The notes beneath the pieces are model-generated. The model was given only the letters and a program-made list of their open reading frames with translations. It was not told the DNA's origin and searched no databases. DNA of 64,000 nucleotides. Origin: Macrostomum hystrix. Taxonomy: Eukaryota; Platyhelminthes; Macrostomidae. A program made the translations under genes and the position numbers. Location of the stretch: NCBI GenBank assembly GCA_950097015.1, contig CATNEN010000031.1:2978001-3042000 (forward strand), written 5' to 3'. Below, piece after piece: positions 34,818 through 46,300 of the stretch; position 1 is the first letter of the stretch; each line of letters begins with the position of its first letter.

Positions 34818-37333
34818 GAATAAACAGCTGAAAATCAATATATAAGGATTAGAGCAAAGAGGCTAGCTAAGGAAACATATATAAATATTTATAGAAATTG
34901 ATTTATTAGGCCTAGTCTAAGTGCTAATTAGACAATAAAAACAATTGAAGTATGCAGCTAAATATTTTGAAAAGCCTACTCCTAACATTTACCAAACTAG
35001 TGTTTAGCATTAAGAAAGTATATTTGCCTGTTTAAATTGCACTTTTTGTTGTTGTGATTTGGAATCACATTAACAACAATTATAACACAGCTGTTTTTAA
35101 TAACAAAATGAATAATAAATAATACACAAATGAAGAAAAATAATTTAAACAATCCATTTTCGATTTAAGACTATAAATGATTATAATGTTAAAGTTAGAA
35201 GCATTATATGTCTATAGGGCCTATGCTTTGTTTTTATAATAATAATATAGACAATATGATATTTAAGCCTAACTATCTTTGTTTGTTCCTTTTTAAACAG
35301 CTATAACAGTGTAATATGACAATATAATATGGTGCCTAGAAAATGTAGTGTCCTAGTTGTGCCACTATCAGTAGGCCTAGGCCTATTTGATATCATTGGA
35401 TGAGATGCCTAAGCAACAAGATAAGCAAAGGCAAATTAGCAGTTTTGTTATTGACAAAGTTAATAGTACTAGGTGTACAGGTGGATAGTAGCATGGCCAA
35501 TATAGCATTGGGGCCTAGTCAGTAAAATTAGTAAAATTTTACACCACTTCACACCTCTTCAGATGCAATGCCAGGCCTACAGAGATCACGTTAGAAAACC
35601 TCTGGACTGATCCTGTTAAGGCCGCCACCTTCCTGAGACTACCGACGAGCGAGGTAGAGTGTGAGCGTCCCGAACTAGCCTAAAGGAAGGCTACAACATA
35701 CAACACATTGCTAATCCGGGCTGCATCTCGCTGCTTTTATATATTTTTTGTTAATTAAAAGTAAAGTACTTGTCTTCGTTCCTCGAACCCAGTTTCTGTT
35801 TAAGGCAGTGTTTTCACAGTGTACTCTTTGAGCACTCTTAAGTACTCGTACTCTGGTACTCTTTAAGGGCGTAGCAATAGAGTACTCTGGTATTCATTTA
35901 AAGTGCGTACTTTGAAGTGGGCGAGTACTTTTTAAAGTGCAACGCATTTCAGTCTGTCATCATCAATCCTAATTTTGTACTATATGAAAGTGTCAATAAT
36001 CGCTGGTACATTAGTACATTCTCGCAACGTAAAATTAGTATATTTATTATTATATGCATTTTAAAGATACGTTGCTTAGTAAATAACAGATATGTTATCA
36101 GTCCCATTAATTATACCCTACGTACTGAAGTAACACAACATAATATATATGGTAACGTGGCTTGATGGCACTGCTAATGTGTGTGTCTGCCCATTCGTGT
36201 TGTTGCATGTACAAAACAAGTGCTGTTTGGATAAATCTTTCCTTTAATTATGTTTTACGTTTTTTGACAGATGGGCATAGATAGATAGGTAGATAGATCT
36301 CATACTGTCTCTCTCACTCTCCGATTCTCCGCGCTCCCTCCCGCTGTTTTAATTTTGTTTATTTTGTTCCCTAATAAAAACAAAAATTCACCCTCTCCCT
36401 CCATATGTGGGTCCCACATTCGGCTGTCAGTCAGTCAAGGAGATATTAGCGCTCATCAAGATTTTGATACAGGAGTCAATGATGCAGTAGTCTGCTCTAT
36501 TAAAGTGCTTCAGTGAGTATCCTCAGTACAAAGGCCGCAAAGTTTTGGAATATTTATTAAGTTTTTTGTTCATTTTATTGGGTGACATGATCAGAAGCAA
36601 AAAATAATTTCGAAATATTGAGCAATTAATGCACTTCGACCTGCTAAGGTGGCACACCTTCAATCTAGTTAGTTTAATTAATTCACATTGCCCTGTCGTA
36701 TCCATTTATTATATATCTTAATAAGGATTTGGATAAAAATGCCTGGTAATAAAAAACGGCAACATTTTACGCTACATATTTTAAGCCAATCTCAACAGCA
36801 TGTCTATACTCAAACTCTATACTCTTCATCATGTCTATACTCAATACTCAAATGAGTCTATACTCATACTCAAACAATAAGTCAGGGACATATCCTTACA
36901 GTTTTTATTTTTTCCGATAAATTTCTTGAAGTTATAATACTGTACCTTTGACATCTTATAACTGTATTAAATTGCCTTTTTCTGTGCAAATGTGAAAAAC
37001 GATTTTCTATGTATATTTTAAGTGCCATAGAGCTTTTGAAGGTATACATAATTAGCATAATGTAAAAAACTTATAATCGCGTGCAATTGATAAAACAGTA
37101 AGGCTAATTGGTCGAATTTTCCTAAATGATGAGACCGACATCGTCGCAGACGATATCTGTCAAAAAAAGAAAAAGCCTATGGAAGCAGCTGATTTAAGGC
37201 TATAGATGTAATGGTGATTACGACATGTACACACTACACTCAGTGGAATACCTGATAAATTAGGAGCGAGTTATGCTCGGCACGTTATTCAATCTGTTAA
37301 GTAAATGAATAGACTCATTTGCAAATTTGATTG
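34818..37333. other. No gene seen; possible decayed hAT-like pieces
   Basis: Mostly AT-rich. 35,800-35,930 and 36,780-36,870 are full of GTACTC/TATACTC repeats next to CAGTGTTTTCACAGTG-like ends, weakly suggesting a degraded DNA transposon. The GC-richer patch at 35,560-35,700 has no clear frame. Confidence 0.4.
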
Positions 37334-40300
37334 TTACTCGACAGCAACTGGCAGCACTGGCACAGAGAACTGGCCAATCATAGGCAGCGCCACCTCGTCC
37401 ATTGAGAACGGCTCAAAGATCAGGTCGGCCGCCAGGCTGAAGTTCACGCCGCTCTGATCTGTGGCGATCTTTCGAAGAAAATCTTGAATCTGGTTGGCTC
37501 GAAACTGCAAGAACGGGATATTGAGAATGTTAGGTAAAATATGAACTTATAAAGTGATTGGGATTTTTTATCAAAAAGCGTCTTGCATGAGCATTACCTG
37601 TTCCTGAGTCTTGTTGCCAAACGCGTACGGCTGAAAGTCCTTCAGTTGATGGACGAAGTAAGTGGATTTCACAATTCTAATGAACTCCTGCTTCATCACT
37701 TCTGATGCCACTGGTTTCTGTTGAATTCGTTTATTTGATAGAAAATAAAATTTGAAGTTAAATTGCACAGGAATCATGATTTTGTGAATCGTTCGTGTGA
37801 ATGAATAAATTTCTGTCTCACTTACCCTGAAAGCTCGATCTCGTTTAGCGAATTCGTTCCAGCGTCTCTGCAGAATGCAATGACAAAAATTTAGATTTAA
37901 CTTTAGATCGAAATTATGAGCACTAAGTTCAAACCCCAGTGTAAAGTCACTAGCCTCACCCGCACGACATCCATGAGGTCCGGCTGGTCGGCCATTGCGG
38001 GAAACTGCACCAAGTGAGGCGCGTAGATGTCGCTGGCGCTGCGCTCAGTTGCCGGGTTGCCAAGGCTGATCTCTGAGGCCAGGACGTGTCTGTATAGGCT
38101 GTGCAACTGCAGATTGGCCAGGTTGCCCACTATTGTTGTTGGACAGGTACTAAAAAAATTCAATACGAGATTGCGAGTGCTTCTTTGGACTGAAACATGA
38201 AACATTACTCAAAACTATGAAACGGTCAGGGGCAGTGGCAATGCGCTCGGGCGCGTTTGCCTCCCGAACTCGATTCCGCTGCGAGGCCACATTCATTTGG
38301 GGCGCAGCCGCGGAGAGAAGGCTTGGAGGCTTGTCATGCAATTTACGCCTTTAAGGGCCAAGGCCTCCAAGGCACAGTGAGAGTGTACACTGCCAGACGA
38401 TGAGAAAGTCAGTGCAGATTTACACACCTGTGTGAGCGTGTGCCTGCGTACAGTACCTGTGTGCGTGTGTGCTCAGGAGTCAGCGAAATGGATAACATTG
38501 CCTCCTCGAGGCTCAGAATCGAACTCGAGACCTCTCGGTTTGGAGACCGAAACTCTTAACCAAGTGGAATGAAACCTTCGTAAATCATATAAACCGTGTT
38601 TGTTTAAACTATCCAAGAAGCTTAAGAAGTTTAATCAGCATGCTTTCCAACTCACTCCATAAATTCTTTGGTCTCCTTGTTGGGCAGTGACAGCTTCAAC
38701 TGAATGTGCGGTTGAGAGCGGGCTCCGCGCTGACTTCCCGATTGGCCTGCTCGACACAATGCGAAGTGTGCATGGGAGATATTATGCGACTGCTTATATG
38801 ATAACAATGCCAGCAAAAATAAAGGAAAGCTTCGAGGTTAGCTTAAGCCACTGGTAGTTTGTGTAAGACTGCAAAACGGGATCTTTATGGCGCTTTTTTG
38901 GCGCCAGATCTGCTCAAGTTGTCCCTGAAAAAGGAACATGATGGTCATCGTTTAAATAGAGGATCAACGCAATGCCTTCTTAATGGACACCAGACCTCAA
39001 ATTGAGTAAATTGTTTGAAATGTTTCAAATTGTCAAAAAACTGACAACAAGTAATTTACATTTTTAGGGCAATCAAATTTCGGGGCTAAAGTAGGTCACC
39101 TGTGTTAAAATTAGTTTAACGGGGTTTTCCAAAGCTGTCTAAAAATAGCAACAGCTCATTCCTCATCGACCAATCGAATTAGCTGAAGTCAGTCACGTGC
39201 TTGGTTTCGGATAGGTTTAAGAGTGATTTTCCAGTGGATTTTCTAAAAATAGCAACAGCTCATTCCTCATCGACCAATCGAATTAGCTGAAGTCAGTCAC
39301 GTGCTTGGTTTCGGATAGGTTTAAGAGTGATTTTCCAGTGGATTTTCTAAAAATAGCAACAGCTCATTCCTCATCGACCAATCGGATTGGCAGAAGTCAG
39401 TCACGTGTTCCATTTCGAATAAGTTTAAAAGCGGTTTTTCAGATTCCTGTATAAGAAAGTAATCCTTGACAGTCTCCGTGTAGATTTTTTGGTGATCGCG
39501 TCCCACTGTTTTCATTTGGAAATTAACTTCAGATTGGCCTTAAGATTTTGACTTGTCTATTTGATTATTTTTTGGCTAATATTAATGGGATTTAGAGTGC
39601 CCTAAATATTTATGATGTTTTGTTAAAAATATAAATAGAAATAATTAAAAGTGGCTCCTACCAAGCTTCGAATCCACTTCTTGCTTCTGATCAAATGGGG
39701 TACCACCCTCGAGCTGCAGATCGAATGCCCTGAAAAATAAAAATAAAAAAATGACTGACTGACTGACTGACTGACTGACTGACTGACTGACTGACTGACT
39801 GACTGACTGAAGTCAACTACTCACTTGGCCGGGGTTGGGCCACCGTTTTCGTCGAATAGAGGAACAGTCACGTGACCAATGCTAAGCTCAATCGGCTCCG
39901 AGTTCTGAAAAATGTTAATAAAGATTATTATAAGTTGAAATGAAATGAACACATGACTGCCATCCTTAATAACTTAACTCCCTGCAACCCACACAGCCCC
40001 GCAACACTGCTTCACCAAGCGGGACTTGCCTCGCTTTTGCATATAACAGTGGCTTCCAGCAACAGCTGGACATTGTTACGAGCGCCGCCGTAGCGCATGT
40101 ATGCCTCGCCATAGTCCAGGCCGGAAACAGCATCGGTGGCTCGCGTGCCGAACGTCCAGACGCGTTCGTCCTTCGGCGTCACCGCGGCTCGCACGGTGTG
40201 CACGTTTGACACCGGGCCCTGGCCATCGAAGAGGCACATGCGAACGAACCGGTCGATAACTTGTGCCGCTAAGGGGTACAACAGTGGGATCAAAGCTCGA

Positions 40301-43300
40301 ATTACCTGATTGAAACTGTGTTCACGGGGATTGGAGCTGTGTTCACGGGGATTCGAGCAGTGTTCACGGGGATTGGAGCAGTGTTCACGGGAATTGGAGC
40401 AGTGTTCACGGGGATTGGAGCAGTGTTCACGGGGATTGGAGCAGTGTTCACGGGGATTGGAGCTGTGTTCACGGATATTGGAGCTGTGTTCTAGGGGATT
40501 TGAGCTGTGTTTAAGGGGATTGGAGCAGTGTTCACGGGGATTGGAGCAGTGTTCACGGGGATTGGAGCAGTGTTCACGGGGATTGGAGCAGTGTTCACGG
40601 GGATTGGAGCAGTGTTCACGGGGATTGGAGCTGTGTTCTAGGGGATTGGAGCAGTGTTCACGGGGATTGGAGCTGTGTTTATGGGGATTGGAGATGCGTT
40701 CACGGGAATTGGAGCTGTGTTTATGGGGATTGGAGCAGTGTTCACGGGGATTGGAGCAGTGTTCACGGGGATTGGAGCTGTGTTCACGGGGATTGGAGAT
40801 GCGTTCACGGGAATTGGAGCTGTGTTTATGGGGATTGGAGCAGTGTTCACGGGGATTGGAGCTGTGTTCACGGGAATTGGAGCTGTGATCACGGGACTCA
40901 CTCACACGAGCTCACAAAGGTCACAGGCAACTTACGCAATCCCGCTGGCATTAGCTGGCATTTCTGCAGGTGCACGAGCTTCTCAATACGTGACGCAACG
41001 GGTCGAACCTTTTTCAGTGAAATTAAGGGTGTGCAAGTGACTGTACACTTATCGAATTCTAGCACATTAGTAAATTAAGCTGCAAATGCATTATTATAAT
41101 TTATAGTTGAAAAAATGTTACCATGCTGCTACAAAATACTTCAATGCAAAAATAAGTAGTGGTTTGAAATTTAAGGTTCTTATATATTAATAATATAAGA
41201 ACCTGTAAGTTATATCAATGGTTGCTGTATATAATACAGGAGATTGACTATATGGTTTGTGTTTAAAATTATAAAACAAAAGCATTACATATAATTTATT
41301 TCATTTTCGGCGTCGTTCGGTTAAAATCAAATAACTCTACTGTTAGTAGCACGAGTTAGTTGTGAAGCATTCATGACGGTTAGTGTGTGAACAGAACATT
41401 AACTCACAATATACACAAGCTTTTTCTTAGAACGCTGCCAGATAAAGTCAAATATATTTAAACAGAGGCACGTGTGTGTAGGCATTCAAGTTTATAACTT
41501 AGGTCATTGTGGTTATTTTTCGGAAATCTAGTATATCTAGCTAGTATTGGTTTTGTCGCGCTATGTGGAACCAAGGACCCCTGAATAGAAGCATAGAAGC
41601 ATAGATGCTATTTATAGAAGTCCTTGTGTGGAACAGTGGACATGCAAAACGGAACGGCCCATGGAATTCTATGGCCGAGCGTTTTAATTAACACGAGAAA
41701 GTAAGCCAAGTAAGACAACTCAAATTGTCATGCTGAGCCATGTTCCATGAGCCATGGAACGATGAGCCAGAATAGAATTCCATGGGCCGTTCCGTTTTGC
41801 ATGTCCACTGTTCCACATAGCGCGACAAAACCAATATCTATGGGCTAATCACGGTTGTTCTGACGATTTCACTATTTCTGTTATCAATTTGTTTATAATC
41901 TGTGGCAGTTCTGACATGTACAAATACAATATGCTTAAAATGGCACTTCATCATTCTATTTTTTAATTACTATTCGTCGGTTACCATAGTGCGTTAAGAA
42001 AGCATAAATATTCTTAATTTATTTATCTAAATAACCTTTGTTAAGCAACCGCTTTTTATTAATATTATACCTGAGGCGTGCAGCCCCAGCCATCCTGCAG
42101 CGACATGCAGGAGGCTGCGAGCTTCGGATGAAGCATACTCTGCAGTGTGAACTGCTGGCCTGGATAGCGCTTGGTGCCTATTAGTTGTGCGGGTGTTCGG
42201 TTTGGTAAGCCTGCGACACTGCGACACGCTTACTTTAGGGAATGACTTTAAGTCATAATATTTATCTTTGATATTAGATGTAATATTGACGCTCCCATAA
42301 CTGAACTTTTATTTATCAAGTTTTATTGTGGCAGCTATTTTTAACAGGGATTTCCCACAGGGTTTTTTTTTAAATAGCTACGACCGGTTCTCTGACTGCT
42401 AGGGAATTCCAATCAGGGTTTCTAAAAATAGCAAATTCCACACTTTTTTCTTCAGTAGTAGACCACGCTATTTTCACCCCCAGGGGGGGTAATTTAAATA
42501 CACACTGCCTACTTCACGATTTCTCCGAAACCGAATGACCGATTTTAGTCAAATCACACCGTTAATGATTAAAATTTCCAGCCATTTATAATTAACTAAC
42601 TTTCGAAGCCGTCCGACGTCAGCATAGTCGAGATATTCAAGTGATTCTTGTCGAAGACCCTGGTGACAAGGACAACTAACATTGCTCTGTATAAAACTCT
42701 ATGGAGAATCCAGGAAAAATTGGGGGTTATTTGGAATACCCAATCCTTCTGCGGTTAAGGGACTAGGTAAATGCCAATTTAAACCTAAGTAGAATATCGT
42801 TACTTTCTACAGAAAATCTCCCCCGAGTACAGCTTGTGACACAATAGCTCATAATTTCAAATTATTTAAACATTTATTTTTGTAGGCCGATGCATTTTAG
42901 TTCGCTCACCTTCGTAGAACCACCTGGCCAGGCTGCTCACGCGGAAGCCGGATGGCATACCGGGCGGCGGCTGATGCGTGGCGGCGATCATTTGCTGCAA
43001 TTTTTCAGGATCAGGGTCAGGGATTTTTGTTAGTCACGGAGGATTACTAAGGACACATTTTCCGTTTGGTAATCACGAATGTGAAACTTGTGCGGGTTTG
43101 TGTTTTCGAAGTGTCACAACCTATTAATAATTCACACTATTATTTAGCTACTGGCAGTAGTGAAGTTTAAAATCGAAAGGCTCTATGGATTGCTGCTATT
43201 TTTAGCATCTGCACGGCCAAGTTAAGGAAACTAATTATGGTGATGCGCTAAGCATGCCATTGTTAACAGAAATAGGAGTGAGTTCTACAAAAGCGCGATA

Positions 43301-46300
43301 GGCATGGAAGATTTTCGATAAAAGAAATTTGTGGTCAAAACTTCAGATTTCTGAATCAGAATCAGCACAAATTTCTGAAAACGGAGTGCGGTAGAGCTGA
43401 CGGGTTGAGGGTTGGCAGGGAGTGAGGTGGAGCTTACGGGTTAAGGTTTGGCAGGGAGTGAGGTGGAGCTGAGGGGTTGGGGTTAGCAGGGAGTGAGGTG
43501 GAGCTGAGGGGTTGAGGGTTAGCAGGCAGCGAGGTGGAGCTGAGGGGTTGGGGTTAGCACGGAGTGAGGTGGAGCTGAGGGGTTGGGTTTAGCAGGGAGT
43601 GAGGTGGAGCTGAGGGGTTGAGGGTTAGCAGGCAGCGAGGTGGAGCTGAGGGGTTGGGGTTAGCACGGAGTGAGGTGGAGCTGAGGGGTTGGGGTTAGCA
43701 CGGAGTGAGGTGGAGGTGGATCAGACTGCAAGCGCATGGTGTCACTCGGGCAAAGCGAGATGAATACGCATGAGTTTACCGCCACAGTGAAATATGCTGA
43801 CCGGCCAAGCCACACCAATTTAAGCTCTATCGCTAGATCGCGCCTCACATTCATATTCTAAGATTTCCTACGGATAAAAATACCTGGACCAAGTTCAGTG
43901 CAGCAGACAATTCTACCTCAGTAGCTAGAGCACCAGATTCGTCGTCATAATCGACATCGTCCTCAGATTCTTCACCCTTTTTATGTTTGACGAAGTTGTT
44001 CTTTAATTGGGTTTGAAATTCAAGATAAAAGGACAAAAAGACAGAAAGTGATGCTCTCAAGATTCAGAGCAGTTGACGTACCTCGGCTTCACCTGTTCCA
44101 TGGGACGCATCGTGTATAATCCTGAAAATTTTCAGATTTGAAGTTTAATTGGACTTTTTTAAAAACTTATTTCTTAAAAAATAGAAAGATCACGCCATTT
44201 TCCTAGACCACAGGTATTTTAAATACACGCTGCCCACTTCACGCCAGCTCCCAAACCGAATGACCGATTTTTTGTGAAAGTCCACAAAATAGATCACAAT
44301 TTTCTGGTGACAAGGATGACTAACATTGCTCTGTATAAACTTCTATGGCGAATCCTTATTGGTTCAAGTATATAATAGTTAAGTATAAGCAATACAATAT
44401 ATAAAAAATGATGTCAGAATGGTTACATCATGAAATTTTGTAGGCAAAACAATTGCGAGTATATTGGTGGCTTTTGCCCCGTCGAGAATCGTTGAATATC
44501 TCGAAAATGACGACACTTTGTGATTTTAGTCTTTGTTTTGGATTTTCATGACAATTGGTGGAATATTTTGGAAGATGAAAATGAAAAATATAAATTTATT
44601 ATTTGAACTTCCCGTGTGGTCTTTCTGCTTTTAAGCAGCCATTTACAGATATTAAACTCACCCAGTAGCAGCCGACGTCGTGTCAGCCTGTGTGACCTCC
44701 TCGAACTCGGAGCCGTCATCCGTTTCATCCTCGAAGTCGTCATCTCTAGCGGCTTGAGGGACCAGACGAAGATAGTTTCCGGGCACCAGGCCCTCGTGAC
44801 CCCGGGCGTTCCTGGCCAGCCACCATCCATCGGGGCTGGCACAATTTTTGAAAAGCGAGGCTTGCAATAAAACGGAGCCAATAGCGATTTTCTGTACGCA
44901 GGTACACACTCGCACAGGTGTGTACATCTGCCCTGACTTTCTCATCGTCAGGCAGTGTGCACTTTCACTGTGCCTTGGAGGTCGGCCCTCAAGGGCTTCA
45001 ATTGCACGAAAAGCCCCCAAGCCTTCTCTCCGTGGCTGCGCCCCAAATAAAAGCGGCCTCGCCGCGGAATCGAACTCAGGGACCTTAGCGCGAGACGCGT
45101 TAACCACTCTGCCACCGACCCCCTGCGAAGATCGTTAGTTTATCAAAGCATATTCACCTAACAAAAACTAAACTTTATCAATGAATTCCAAAAGATTTTA
45201 ACTGATGAATTTTAACATTTTGAACAATGCCCCACTGCCTATTAGCAAAATATTATTGACTTCGTTGCCAACAATGTCTCAAGATATTTGGCTCTCAGTC
45301 GATCAGCAAACGTTTCCAGGCTACTAACCCGACTTTGAGCACAGTGAGCAGCTCGCCCCTCTGGATGGACATTATGTCCGGATCGCTGTCAGAGTGCGCC
45401 TGCAGCGCCTCGTATCTGTTGGGCTGCGGGAGTGGTTGCGAATCAGTTGACAAAGCTTGCCTTCACCTGCTGCCAGGTGGCCGATGCACTTTATGCTCTC
45501 GCTGAGGATACTTCTAAAATCGCTCACCTCATTCGGTCCTAGAGTGCGCATATTCTCGAAATCGTACTCGCTTGTCTCCTCCTCTTCCTCGTCCTCTTCG
45601 TCGAAGTCATCTCCGCCTTCCTCCAACTGTCCGACGGCCGAAGTTCCCGGCGTCGATGTCGACGATTGGGGCATGGCGACTTCCTTCTGACGCGGCGCGG
45701 GCGTAGGCGGCGCAGCTGGAGCCGGTGCAGTCACCGTGGTGTGAGAAGTGGAAGGCGCGGCAACTGATGACTGAAGCTGCGTTGCCTGCTGAGTCATTAT
45801 CATGTCGTAGGTGGCACCACCGTCCTCGGGCTCGCTAGAAAATTCCTCATCCTCTTCCTCTTCATCCTCTTCATAATCGTTATTTGCCGAGCTTGATGGC
45901 GGAACCGCGGCGGCAGCCGCGGCTGACACAGTGTGGTCCTTGGTTGGGGCAATCACCGCCTCATTCACCTCTGACTCTTGAACTTTCTTTGCTTTCGAAT
46001 CTTTATCAGAATCTTTCTTGTTCTTCTTGTCCTCCTTCGGCTCCTCGACCTCCTTGCTCTTCCGCTTATCTTTCTTGTCCTCTTTTGATTCCTCGATTTT
46101 CTTCTTGTCCTTCTTATCCCTGTCCTTGTCCTCCTTCGGCTCCTTCGGCTCCTCGACCTCCTTGCTCTTCCGCTTGTCTTTCGTGTCCTCTTTTGATTCC
46201 TCGACCTTCTTCTTGTCCTTCTTGTCCTTGTCCTTCTTGTCCTCCTTCGGCTCCTTCGGCTCCTCGACCTCCTTGCTCTTCCGCTTGTCTTTCTTGTCCT

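Noticed and set aside
38890-38935. Extra NPHP1 exon after TTTTTCAG
   Set aside because: Frames are out of phase or reach a stop, and the flanking exons (39,729-39,662 and 38,746-38,656) already join in phase with matching homology.
40310-41040. Plus-strand open frames through the 21-bp array
   Set aside because: Open only because the repeat length is a multiple of 3; the array is intronic to the minus-strand NPHP1 gene.
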